Origin: Apricaphanius iberus
Taxonomy: Eukaryota; Chordata; Actinopteri; Cyprinodontiformes; Aphaniidae
DNA length: 64,000 bases
Assembly (NCBI GenBank): GCA_028564705.1
Contig: JAPXFQ010002814.1
Span: forward strand, 682,001 to 746,000
Direction: 5' to 3'
The notes below the pieces were generated by a model, which searched no databases, was not told the origin of the DNA, and was given only the letters and a program-made list of their open reading frames with translations. This document shows positions 38,421 through 50,420 of the stretch, one piece after another. Both the position numbers and the translations under genes were made by a program. Each line of letters begins with the position of its first letter. The first letter of the stretch is position 1.

Positions 38421-38546
38421 GTGCGTAAAGAGTACGGGAAGTGCCTGCGCACCCACTGCTGCAGCGCCAAAAGCGTGGATAGCTCCATTGGCTCTGTGAA
38501 GGGCAGTGCCTCTCGTGCTCCAGGACGATATTCTTCTGGGTCACAG
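38421..38546 (+). CDS. adgrl3: adgrl3 exon: proximal cytoplasmic tail
   Basis: 126 nt, 42 codons, phase 0 at both ends. The acceptor is ttttcggcag and the donor cag|gttgaa, a weaker site than most others here. It encodes VRKEYGKCLRTHCC followed by a Ser/Gly-rich stretch ending PGRYSSGSQ. The juxtamembrane cysteines (KCLRTHCC) are possible palmitoylation sites, an inference from position. KEYGKCLRTHCC plus the Ser-rich segment fits latrophilin-3 rather than -1 or -2. Open-frame continuation past the donor is intron read-through. Confidence 0.95.
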
Positions 38547-41500
38547 GTTGAAACGGAATTGTATTCTGTGTTTCATATAGGTTTTTACCCATTTATTCAC
38601 CTAACTGTATTTTTTTTTTTCAGACAAACTAAAGCTGATTTCTAACAGTGGTTCCTCTGAACTTTGTGTCACCTGTGTATTTTTAGCTCTAATACACAAT
38701 AGAGTTAGAGGCAGGGAGTTAATCTTACATACTGCAGACAACAAACCCTGATTACAGCTGATTAGGGCCATCATTTGTTCAGTGGCAGTTTACTGTAAAT
38801 ACTCAAGAAAGGTTTCAAACAAATAGTGTTTCCTCTTGTCTCATTTATAGCAGAGAAGTGCTCAGTGAGGCAAACCCTATAAGTAGATCCAGCGGGCCAG
38901 ATGTTTATTATCAGAGGAAAACGTCTAAAATGCACATTGACACAAAGACTGTAAGAAATATTTTGCCTCCAGCTTGGTGACGAATTTGTCAAATCTTACA
39001 AAAAATTTACCAAGAAATGTTTCTGCTTGCAAATAGTATGTCTTTTTGTAAAGTAAAAATCCTAATGGATTCCTCCCACATTAACATCAACTATTGCATG
39101 AATTGCAATGATACATGATAATTGAGCATCTTCCCAAACAGTGTGATTTCCTTTCAGTGGTGCATCATAAATAGTCCTTAGAGCTAAGCGTGCAGTGGCA
39201 TTCCACGAAACAAGCTGGTTCCTGCATATAGATCAAAGCACTTCATTATGCACACTGCTTCAGCAAGAAGGCTCAAACCTCATCCTCAGCTACTGCATAC
39301 ATTGAAGTTCTCTACACATTCCTTTGGAAGAGTTTTTAATCAGGAAAGTGACCCATGGACTACGAGGTATTCAAGTTTTTGTCCTTGCAAAACAGCACAG
39401 GAATTTTCAACCAGTCTGTTCCCCAGTAAATACGCTTATAAAATGGTAATCAGATCCATTGCGCCACTGTACGTTCCTGTGAGGTGTGTAACATCTTCAG
39501 TTGAGACAGGAGTCATTTATTCATTTTTGAAAAGAAAAACACATTCTGTCTTATGTGAAAAAGGGAAAAAAAAAACTGTTTCTTCAGTGTAATTTGAAAT
39601 TCATGGAGGTGGCAGTGAGAAAATTAAGCTGACACATAGCTGTGAAGTTTGCAGGGGTAAACACACAGATAGTTTGGTTCCTTTATGGTGAAACTATGTG
39701 GAGTAATATTGAGAAGTCCGTATTTCATCTGCTTGTGAAGTCAAGCGAACAGCAAGAATTTTGATTTGAGGTGAAGTTCAGTTAGCCCTCTTCATTATTC
39801 CATCCACCTGTAACAACTTGCAGTGAAAAGCCTCACAGCGTAATGCGACCACCACCATGCTAAGTAGAAGGTACAGTGTTCTTTTGCTTTTCAGCCTAAA
39901 CTTGAAGCTTTAATGCATTATTCTTGTTGTTTAGGGAAAACACTGTCAACCTCAACTGAAATTTGCCCCTCTTCCCATGCCCAAGCAAAATGCCTTTTTG
40001 AGAAAAGTTTCAAGTCTGCCAGGCTATTTGGTCAAAATGACAAGAAGAATTTTAGGAGGAGCCAAAATTTGTGCCATTCCCCAGGCATGGTGGTAACAGG
40101 TTCATACTGTGAGCTTGTTTTGCTACCATTAGTATTTGTATATTGTGATGGAAAGTGCAAAGGCACTATTTCAGAATTTTTCAACTTAACCTTCAATTAA
40201 CAGATGTTTGAAATGTGGTCATAATCAGATGTTTCAACGTGGCAATTATGCAAAAAACACATAAAAATTAGTTGCGGAATTGATCAAATAGTCTGAGCTC
40301 AGCCCATTTTAGAATGTGAGAACTGTGGTTAATATAGGTTTCAAATATTCTGCCACATGTATGCCACTGGTTTGTTGATGACTTTATGAAACTATTGTAA
40401 CCTCCTCAAAAATAATCTAATTTAAGATAATACAGCAAAACATTTAAAATTTAGAATATCTTACTTGATGGAAATTTCCTCATGAATTAACATTTTAATT
40501 GTTAGTTTTAATACTACATAAACTTCACTTCATAATGAGAACTGCGTTTTGCCTAAATTATCCAAATGAATATCTTCTAAATGGAAATTATGAGCTTATA
40601 TTTCTTATTCAGAACTACTTTATAAAACCATTAAAAGATTCTATTTGTTGTCACTTCTTTGGCAGGCTTAAATAAAAGTTAGGTACTAAATGGTAATTCA
40701 GTATTGTCAGGATTTTCACCAAGCAGTTATTTTTAAGTAGAATTTTCATAAAAAACATAATTCTTGTTTTCAGTCTTTGTCTTCTTTCTGCCGTGTATTA
40801 GCTCGACCTTTCTAAAAATGCACAAACATGGTTCATTGTTGTTTTGAAAGGCTGCCATAAAGCCCTCTTAATTTGGCAGTAAAACTTAAAAGGTGCATCA
40901 ATAATGCATAGAAATACTGAGCACAAGTAGAGCTAGTCCAGTTTAGTCATCAAAATGAGTAATCTTTATTTAATTAAAAGATTGCAGTTGACCTCTATTG
41001 ATTAGGAATATTTATGGAGCTAGGCCACTTTAAGACCTTATAGCTTGAGGAAGCTATAAGGTGATGCTTGACGCTGATGTGGTGAAAGGTCAGGTAATGA
41101 AGTGGCAAAGACAAACAGATAAAACGAGAAATAGTTTTAACAGAAAAATCTGAAATCGCCTACTAAACTTTTTCTGCTTATATATTACATGAATGGATAT
41201 CAAGACTTTTAGGTTGTGCAACAACCCGTCAGACAATGTCTCAAATCCTTTACAATTTCCAGATTAAGAGAGCGTGACTGATTACTTTTTTTTAAATTAA
41301 CTCATTCCAGAATTTACTTACTCCAGAACATAAAGTCCATGTTTAGCTGGAGGTTTTTTATAACTACAAAGATGTCACAAACGTCATTGCACTTTACTAG
41401 GATTTTAAATGACATTTGAAAGAGGATAAGCAAAGATCTTCTTCATCCAGTTTGACTGAGTTTGAAATAAGCTTGAGATATTTTACTAAGTAAACTGGCT

Positions 41501-42521
41501 CAAAAAAAGAATCAACATTTAAATGCCTAGCTGGTTGAGACATATCTCTAAATACTTTCAGCAATTGAAATTGTATTGAAATTGAGAAAGAGAAATTTGT
41601 GCAAACAATGAAAGCAAACATGAAATAGACAGACATTATGAGAGCAAGACAGTCTCAATACAATAAGAGGAAAAAAAGCTTTCAGAGGTAATAAAAGCAT
41701 TAAGCAGATGGCCTGAATTTGAAGTCTTTCTTGAAGATTAGCTGAACACTCGTAGAGAGGACGGCTGAGGTTTTCACATAATGTTGAAATGTTAATAAAA
41801 TCAAAGCTTTCCCAAAAACCACTCATTTTCCTGACAGTCTCCTCTGCACAAATCCTTACATACGGTAATCAAACGTTCAAACGCGTCCAGCTTTTAATCG
41901 GTTGCGGCTTGTTTATGTACAAATTTGTGGTTGTTCCCTAAAATACAGGCTGGTATGGCTAATAATCAGGTGCTCTATATTGTCTATAGCTCTTTAGAAA
42001 AATTACAGCATTTACGTTTTTTACAATTTATTTTCTGTTTATTAATTTACTTAATCAAAGAGTTTAAAGATTTTATCCCACTAACACCCTTTAGAGTAAC
42101 AAAAATTAAAGTAGCTAACATTGCTTGTTCGATGCTAATTATCTGACCATGTAAAACTATAGTCAACGGGTATCTGTTAACACATATTTGCTGTCTACTA
42201 TGCTTCTTAACTTTTACAACATACACACATGCATAACTTATGTATTTAGTCACACTTTATATTTTTTTGGGGACTATTCATTCCAAAAAATAAATCACAT
42301 AAATTCCCAATAAAATACATAGACGTTTTTGCTTATAACATCACATGATGTGATCCAAGCTACTATATTTGACAGATATACAGATGCAGAAACTTAAATT
42401 GGATAGATATTTAATTCCATTTCACTGCCTCTGGTCCTGAGCACTGACTTACATTTTTTACCAGTGACAGCTCTTTCAGCAAATATCCTGATATGTTTTG
42501 GCATGTTGTTTGTCTCGGCAG
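38547..42521 (+). other. adgrl3: Intron in the tail-coding region
   Basis: 4.0 kb with GT-AG ends. It is AT-rich, with a Tc1 group A terminal fragment at 42285-42356. Overlapping minus-strand open frames at 41397-41826 (79 and 92 codons) have no recognisable domain. Nothing else was identified. Confidence 0.8.
42285..42356 (+). mobile_element. Tc1/mariner-like fragment (group A), terminal region
   Basis: Blocks aatcacataaattcccaata, aaaatacatagacgtttttg and cttataacatcacatgatgtg match the group A terminal repeat in order and spacing. It is a short remnant. Confidence 0.5.
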
Positions 42522-42618
42522 AGCCGCATCCGTCGCATGTGGAACGACACAGTCAGAAAACAGACTGAGTCCTCTTTTATGACTGGAGAAATCAACAGCT
42601 CGGCGTCGCTCAACAGAG
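42522..42618 (+). CDS. adgrl3: adgrl3 exon: tail segment [19 protein letters not shown]
   Basis: 97 nt, in phase 0 and ending with one base of a split codon. The acceptor is ttgtctcggcag and the donor acagag|gtactt. It encodes [20 protein letters not shown], then [12 protein letters not shown]. This is the best-conserved tail segment across latrophilins. The split G joins the 126-nt exon at 51790 (giving Gly-Ala-Met-Ala-Asn), the 52-nt exon at 57992 (Glu-Pro-Tyr) or the last exon at 59685 (Glu-Gly-Ile). All these joints stay open, consistent with combinatorial splicing of the tail. Confidence 0.96.
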
Positions 42619-43149
42619 GTACTTGGTCCTGTAGGAATTAGTGTCATTAATGACTCTTTCACCATTTAATTTTTGCTAAAAATCTGTGATTTCCTTTTTT
42701 TTGACAATACAAATGTTGTTTTTCTTAACATGATGCATGGTCTTCCATGGTTAAAAGCATTTTATAACTTAATGTCTTGGGCAAAAACTTAGACACATAA
42801 TTCAACATCAAGGCAATTCCATAATTTCTCAGTAGTTTGCCTTAATTACATCAGAAAATGTCCATGTTATCAAAGTATGCATGTTCTATTTAACTTCCTA
42901 ACATTTAAAGTTGAAATGTTACATTTAAGTGATTCATCCAGATGCATAATAGGTGAACTCTACTTACATGCAATAAAATTTAAATCAGTCAGTAAACTTT
43001 ATTTGTGAAGTGTAACATAATCATCACTACAGGGTTGAAAAAAAATAGTACAATCACACTATTGATTCAAACTGTTTAAATAATAATTAGGCATACATTT
43101 CAGAAAAAAACATGAATGAACCAGATGAAAAATAGTTTTCGGATATGTC

Positions 43150-43620
43150 ATATTGATAAACGGGGAACTGGACTGCGGTGGCTACCCATAGGGGTTAATG
43201 TCTGGGCACTGTGAAGGCCAACCCATGTGTGGAAAATGATGTCTCATGCTTTATGAACCGTCGTCTCATGATGTGATCTGATAAATCATGGCATTGTCAT
43301 CTTTGACTATGCCTGTGCTGTCATGAAAATTTATATTGATGGGAAATAAGTCTTATTCATTCAGCATATCTCTGTGGTTGTCTGACTGTATTTTTTTATT
43401 AGGGACACAGTTGTTGCTGAATGTCAAGCAGATGAGCTGAAGTAACCCAGGATCATAACCCAGAACTTACTTGTGCTGGCAGATGGCATTATGGGTGCAT
43501 CACTGCATCTGAAACTCTGTGTCCTTGTGCACCGGTCACACTGGGACAGAGTAACCCTTGATTCGATAGACCACAGGATTTTTTTCCCCCTTCACTTCAG
43601 CTCTTGCTTCAGTATAAATC
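43150..43620 (-). mobile_element. Tc1-like transposase fragment (group C), minus strand
   Basis: On the + strand the block order (ggggttaatgtctgggcact; aggccaacccatgtgtgg; aaatgatgtctcatgct; tcatggcattgtcatc; ggcattatgggtgcatcact; gggacagagtaacccttgattc; agaccacagga) is the reverse complement of a Tc1-like transposase catalytic region as I remember it. It is heavily mutated, with no usable frame. The foldback element at 43681 begins just past its end. Confidence 0.65.
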
Positions 43621-43680
43621 CCAGCAGGGGTCAGGTGTAAGAATCTGTACCCTTGGTTTAGTAAACCGTGCACATGAATT

Positions 43681-44418
43681 CATAACCCGTACCTTTGGTA
43701 TATAAAACCATGTGTGACAGTTTAGGGGTCCTGTCATCATGGTTCTGACTGATAAGATGCCTGGCTGTTTGGCCACAAAGTTAGTACTTTAGCTGACTGG
43801 TAAGTTAGCATGACTTTCATCAGGGAAACTCAGGATTGATTCTTGCCCAGAACCTTGTTATTCACCTTGCCAAATATACATGGTATTGGTTTCCTGCAGA
43901 AAAGTAGCCTATAAACATAGTTCCTGGAAGTATTTATAAATCAGTTTCATCACCACCTACGGAGCCCGGCAGGGTCCATGCACAACAAATGCAATATTTA
44001 TTTTTGATGTGGTTTTGAAGACAAACTGATCGCAAAATGTGTCACATGGTAGAAAATGGCCTAGAAATGGGCCAAAATTCAGACATTGTATGACTACCTT
44101 GCCTCCTAGGAAACAGGCACAGGCCTGCGCTTTATGTGCATAGATTCCTGGAGCAGGTGGCGCAGCATAAGCAACTTGCATTAAAGAGATATGAGTTAAT
44201 AAGTTACCTGTTGTTACTGTACTCACTTTTGAATGTGATTCTTTATAGAACGTAACATCAATCTTTGCAAAGCATGCTACAACATTCGCACATAAAGAAA
44301 CTATGTCAAACAAAGGACAAACTTTGTAGCCAAACAGCCAGGGGGTACTATCGATCGGAACTATAGTGACAGAACCCCCACACTGTCACACATGGTTTAT
44401 TAAACGCAGGGTATGGAT
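43681..44418. mobile_element. Foldback/TIR non-autonomous DNA element
   Basis: Two arms of about 107 bp, 43681-43788 and 44313-44418, are inverted copies. Shared landmarks include aaaccatgtgtgacag, a ggg(g)tcctgtca block, cctggctgtttgg and acaaagtt. About 520 bp lie between them. A 118-codon minus-strand open frame (43957-44313) fills much of the centre but matches no transposase I recognise. The superfamily is unknown, and clear target duplications were not found by eye. Confidence 0.65.
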
Positions 44419-46379
44419 ACTTACAACTCAAAATTGTTTCTGCACTCAATTCTTACATTTTTACATTCAATACATTCATTCAGTTGAGAAAAGAATGCAT
44501 TGTAACCTAATAAGTTTTATGTATTAAAATATATGTAGCTGACTAAGTCCACTTAATACTTTATGACAACTCCTTTGTGCTGCAGGACAGCACTTGTTGT
44601 ATAACATTTCACAAGGTTGATCAAAGAGAAAAATCTAGAGATCTCTAGATTTCCAGAGTTCTGGATCCTCTGTGATAGCTTCTCTTTACCTCACCCCACA
44701 GACTTCAAAAACATATTGCTAGTTTCCACTGAGTTGTACAGCGCAGGTCGGTGCGGTTCAGTACCCTGTTTTGTCTGTTTCTTTTACAAAGGTTGCCTAT
44801 ATAACTGATCATTCATGGCTCTCATTTAGTTGTAGGTCCACAGGACAATAGTTATGGTACAGTTTGGACATAGCTACTGGCGTCTGTTGATTAAGGAACT
44901 GAGGAACATCACTGGTTGCAAAAAGCATGAGACATACTAGTCTGTTAAGGGTTTAAATTTCACTCCGCCTGGCCACTGAGAATACAACTGGTGGTGGAAA
45001 CGCTCTCCTGAATTTACTAAACCATAGAACAGCTTAAAATAGCACCAGTCTGTGCCATACTGCTTAATAGAAAGGAGGCGTTAGAAATGATTCAGTAATC
45101 ATCTCAGAATAAGTGTTGTATAACAAGCTAGAAATTGATTTCTTCACTTTTATTATCGGCTGAAAAAAAATTTGATGAGAAGTATTTCAGAGCAATGACA
45201 GTGACAGTCGGTGAGTTTACTTCAGGGCTTCTCAGCTCAGAGAGGAAAAACAGACACCAGACTACATCTGACATCAAGCTGCAAATGCCGCTCTCGCTGG
45301 CATGCCTCCCTAACACTCTCGGCAGTCATCACATCTCTTGATTGAAGAGCTCCGGTTGCATACGGCTCTCTCTCTAAATTCACTCTGGGCGCCTGCTCGC
45401 AAAGACGCTAATGCATAGTTACAATGATGGATTAATGTTCGACACAGTGAGGAAGTGTCATGATCTCTGTAATTAGGCGCTCAGCTCAGCATCGCCAACA
45501 GACGTGACTGTTATCAATTGTGCAGAGGCTGAGGAGAGAGGGTTGATGTGGGGGTTGAAGGTCAGGAGTTAAGGGGGATCAAGAAAAAAAACTCTACACA
45601 GATCTTCCATAAAGACAAAAAGCAGAGGCAGAAATTATTTATGGCTGCTTACCAGGTTATGAGTGATGGAGAAAACCCTGAAAGTAGCTGTAGAGCATGT
45701 CGGTAGTGCGTTTTGCCATCACAAGCACCATCAGGAGCAGATGCAAATAGAGTTGCACTCATGCGTGGCTTTTTTCCTGTGTGCTTATTAAGGAATTATG
45801 TGTTGAGGAGAAAATATTTCTTGCTGATTTGGCCTCTGCAGTCTTGACACACTGGCAAATTTCCCCCTCTTCCCCACCTCAGCTCAAAGCACCAGAGAAT
45901 GAGCTCACAGCTGACGCGCCTTGCTGTGCTCTCCTCGAGAGCAGAGTTGTGCTATCATCCTGATGCCGTCACATGTTCAATTTATCTCTGTATTCAGGAT
46001 TATAACCGCGCAATTAATGCATTTTCTTTTTGGAAACTGTTTAATTTCAACACAGACACAATAAGCCTGGGATCAGTCATTGTGGTAATTCCAAAAGGGA
46101 GGCTGGTTGTTTTTTAAATACGCTGTAATTAGGGCAAACATCACTTGCAACAACAAATTAGTGTTTCTTTACTTCTTTCACAATCCAAAAAACATCCAGT
46201 TTATGTGCAAAAATGATAACGTGTCTAATTATAGCTAAATTCAAGCAAAGAAATGTTGATAATCCTACACAATTAAATTAAATGACATGTATTATAGTTA
46301 TTCTAACAAAATCTATCATATTTTATATTGAGGATTGCCCAAGTAAAGGGGAATTTATGTAATTACACAATCATGGTGC

Positions 46380-47580
46380 TTTGCAAAACTCTTTACAACT
46401 CAGGAACCTTTCCATATTTGTCATTTTGCGACCACAGAGACTTTCAGTGGAATTCTATGTGATAGAACAAAAGCAAAATAACAATTGTGAAGTGGAAGGA
46501 AAAAGATACATTAAGATTTCTTTTTCTACAGGTAAAAGCTTAAAAAATGCTGTCTTCATTTGTTTTTAGCCCAACTACTCTGAAACCATTTAATAAAATC
46601 CAGTGCACCCAACCTCAGTTAGAAGTCACCTTTCAGGTGACTAGTCCTTTACGTGTGTTTCTCACAATACCCAGTTGGTCCCCATTCCACTTATACCAAG
46701 GATCGAATTGGGCAAAACACTAATATTAAACAGTCTCTGCCAAATTAGTCATTTACTTGACAAAAAATAAAGATTTTATATAATTGCTATTTAGTCAGTA
46801 AGGTGTTAAAGTAGGTTATGATAAGATATACCAAGCTTTGCCTTGTTACAAAGCACATTCATCTGAAAATGACATATGACGCACCTAACACAAAAACCTA
46901 ACAAGACACTGCCAGGTGCCTGAACTGGCAGGCCACGCAAGGCGCCAATAGAAGACTCAGATTGAAGGCTCATGGTAGCTGTGGAGGAGTTGCAGAGATT
47001 CACAGCTTAGATGGAGAAACTACTGACAGACATATTATTAGTTGTGCATGTCACAAATCTGAAAGAGTGACAGGAAAAAAGCCATTGTTTAAGAATGATA
47101 CAATAAGTCCTGTTTGCAGTTGTCTTTATCCACTTAAGGGGACATGGAACGTGTAAGAAGATTTTCTTGTCAGATGAGACCAAAAACCAAATAATTTGGC
47201 TTGAATGCAAAATTAAGTAAGAAGTAAGAATCTATGCTATAAACACGTAATAATCATAATAACACATTGTTGCAGCAGCATCCTCGTTGGGGGTAAGGAC
47301 AGGAAACCCGATGAGAGTAATGGAATGACTGATTGGGCTAAATATGTAGTAGTCCTGAAAGAAAACCTGATAGTGGATGCAAAATGAGCTTGGCCCAGTC
47401 AAAGTCTAGATCTGAATCCAATTGAGAATCGGTGGCCATACAGTTAAAATTGTCCATAAGTACGGAGCTGGTAGAGACATGCATTAAATGCCTTGCTGTT
47501 GTAATTGCTATTGAGCTAAATATAATGCAAACCAGAATTTTCAGATTTTCATTTCTCTAACTATTTAAAGGTACAAATAC
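46380..47580 (+). mobile_element. Tc1/mariner-like element (group A), longest copy in the window
   Basis: The left end (46385-46510) shows the family's terminal blocks (ccatatttgtcattttgcga, ggaattctatgtgatagaac, aattgtgaagtggaaggaaa). From about 46860 the DNA follows the transposase gene: atggtagctgtggaggagtt, cagagattcacagct, gtcagatgagaccaaaaacc, a gcagcagcatcctcgttggg block, ctgaaagaaaacctgatag, then gcccagtcaaagtctagatc and gaatccaattgagaatc, and gctggtagagacatgcatta. The right end is partial (attttcagattttcatttc). Stops and deletions abound. Confidence 0.75.
46860..47520 (+). pseudogene. Tc1-like transposase pseudogene (group A)
   Basis: The region spans the segment before the HTH/catalytic boundary to the C-terminus of a Tc1 transposase. 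The DNA still shows the region for the last catalytic acid (ctgaatccaattgagaatc, DLNPIEN in intact copies), but here the frame carries a stop and several indels. A stretch between about 47300 and 47390 is much shorter than in full-length relatives, pointing to internal deletion. Confidence 0.6.
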
Positions 47581-50214
47581 TATTGTAAGGCTGTATATAG
47601 GACTGTGCACTTTAAAGGGTGTCTTACTCTGCACGACATATTTAGAGCAGAGAAAAAACTGTCTTCTCTGCTGGGGAATCTAATTGCTGTGTACTTGCAA
47701 CTCAGATAAAGGATGTTTACCCGCTCTTCCAGAAGCACATGCATGCATCACCCTCACAAGTCCTGTATTTGGCTTCTTTCACAATAATAGCATCATATCG
47801 TGTTGACAGGAGCAGGAAAGAAAGCTTGTAAACCGGAAATGAATGCAGCGCACAAATATTTTCACCAGGCTATACATTCCACATAATGCCTTTCAAATGC
47901 TTGGAAGTGAATTATTTTTTATCATCTGCAAAGAAGAAAAACAAATGCGTTTCATTTGTGTTTAAGATCAGAGCCTGCAGGTCCTGCAGCTAATCAGCCG
48001 GGCTCAGACAGTGAAGGCTACTCCGGTGCGGCGGTATGTGCACAGTAAACTGATGAGTCACTTGGGCGGCGTGAATCTGAAGACGAGCAGCATTGCTTAA
48101 ATAGAAAATGAGTCGGGCGATCTGCTTGTGTGAAAGGAGGCCAGGCTGGAGCGAGGTAATGACCAGCTTGACTAAAGAGAAGACAGCTCTACATTCAAAG
48201 GGTATTTCAGCGGCAGTTACAAAGAGAATGAGTACATGCTGATCTTTGCTCTGGAGAGAGCGAAAAAAAAAGGACATGATACACCACTTCAGCTGCGAAA
48301 AATGGCACAGCCTGGAGTAGTAATAATAGTATTGCATCTGATACCTCAATTGGTGAGGCTTCTTTGCAGTGGACAAGGTTTTTGATTATTCACAGAAGTT
48401 TTTCGACACATGTTTGAGGATGAATCCAATGTACATATCTAAGCCAGAAACAGCCTGTCATTCCTAATTCTGCCATTTCCGCCGTTAGATACAAACCCCT
48501 TTTACTGTTATTGGCAAAGATGTGCACAAAAACCTTTAAGCATATAAAAGTTATGGATAGATCAAAATGCCACTCTTTCCTAAAGTTGTAAACCGGTGAA
48601 CTTTGGAGATTTGCTTTTCACTTCCACTAACATCCTGTTTTTTGTGCATACCGCCACATACAACTAGGGTCCTCATCCAATTCTTTTTTTCTCACAGTCG
48701 CAGTAAATTTAGCTGTTGCTCTGGAGTGTAAATATATAAGTTAAAGCAAATGGTTGATTTTTATACTTTTAAAATAAATTACTTTATCTCTGACTTACTT
48801 TAAAGGCGTGCATTTGTCTTATCCTTCCCATTTCAAGTTGTGGGTATTATAAATTGGGCTCTGCACCACATCACATTTATACACCAAGTAGACAAGAAGT
48901 TATGCTCTACTAAAGGAAAATTTGTAGAGAAGCTGGTCAGCTTAAAACCTAGAGTAGAAAAATATGCTGCAGCTACTTTTATTTTGTAAGACTGTTGAGG
49001 GTAGCAATATCTGTGGTAGCAATGATATTATTAAAAACGGTTCTCCCTTACTGTTGCAATTTTTTACCCTACCAAATAAAAGTGCCCACACTAAAGGTAT
49101 GGATTTCCTAGATATCTCATTTTAAGAGTAAGATACTGTGCTCATGGCGATTTTTAGTGAGGCTTTTTACACATCTTTATAATGGGTGCAAAACATAGTA
49201 AGACACTGTGTAAGAGATATACCAGAGCATCTAAGGTACAACTTTAACGGTGACCCTGATGACATTTCTGATGGTCAGTATTACTGCTTTGAAGTGCATT
49301 TGCCTTTAATATCATATTCGACTACTTGGCTTTAAAAAAAATACTGAGTTATGTTTGTCAAATGCATCATCTCAGATGTGTCATCGCTACCTTAGAGGCA
49401 GGGAAGACAGATAAAGTAAAGCCGGGATATTTCAGCTACCAGAATGACTAAGTGTTAAATATAGCTGCACTTTGGACTTCATAATAACTACATCAGGACA
49501 TGTTTATTAAAGTATGTGTATATCTTCACAACGAGCAGAAGGAAACAAAGTAAACATTCTGCCTCAAACAGTCCCTATATCTGGCTTGTGGCTTATGCTA
49601 AACAACTTTTAGCCAAATGGATGCAGCCTTCAGAGTGATCCTGTATGTTTGTTAAACTTGTTACCAGCTTGACAGATAAATTGGACTTCTGTTACAGTAG
49701 CTGGGGGTCTGCTTGTCTGTGTCAGGACTGCCAAAATGAAAACACATGACTTTATGCCTTAAGTAGTTTGATCTTCTTTTTTTTTCCACTGACTCAACAC
49801 AGCAGAACTGAGACAGCCTTTACAGTGAGCTTAAAATATCATTAAATGACTTTGAATAACATATTTTAGGGTGAATAGAGTGGCTTACAGTGCCATCTGC
49901 ATATACAACAATGTATGTTTGAAATGCATACGATAATCTGCACATGATATTGATCATAATTTCTTACAATCAAGTTTAATACGTTAAATTTTTTTCTTAA
50001 ACAAACAACCTTCCTAATGCCAGGTGTATTCTCAGTTATGCTTGGCAGATATAAACTGTCTGCTTACATATTTAGGATTCACCTGTTTTTGTTGAATTGC
50101 CTTTTATTGGTCACAGGGATTAATTTGACTGTCCTAAAATACCTGTATAGGAATGTTGCAAAACTACAATTTACTCCTTTGTTATTATTGTATCATTATT
50201 CATTGATTCCTCCA

Positions 50215-50420
50215 TCCGCTGCATAAATCCACTTGTCTGTCCAGAGTCACAGGGAGGCTGGTGCCTATCTCCAGCAGTCATTGGGCGAGAGGCAGTACAT
50301 CACAGGGGAACACAGAAACACGAAGGACAAACTATTTTCCATGCACAAACTCACCGCTAAGGACAATTTAGAGGCCCAGTTTATCCAACAGTCATGTTTT
50401 TATAATGAAGATAACTTTTT
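50215..50420 (-). repeat. Dispersed teleost repeat fragment (partner type at 62650-62985)
   Basis: The + strand reads gtcacagggaggctggtgcc, tatctccagcagtcattggg, cgagaggcag, acatcacaggggaacac and ctaaggacaatttagaggcc. These are the reverse of a very common fish repeat that usually ends in a GGATGGATGG tail. The same family occurs in the other orientation near 62650. It looks like a retroelement 3' region, but the exact family is uncertain. Confidence 0.55.

Noticed and set aside
38547..38645. In-frame continuation of the 38421 exon past its donor
   Set aside because: The donor cag|gttgaa joins cleanly in phase 0 to the [10 protein letters not shown] exon as in other latrophilins; the extra residues are intron read-through.
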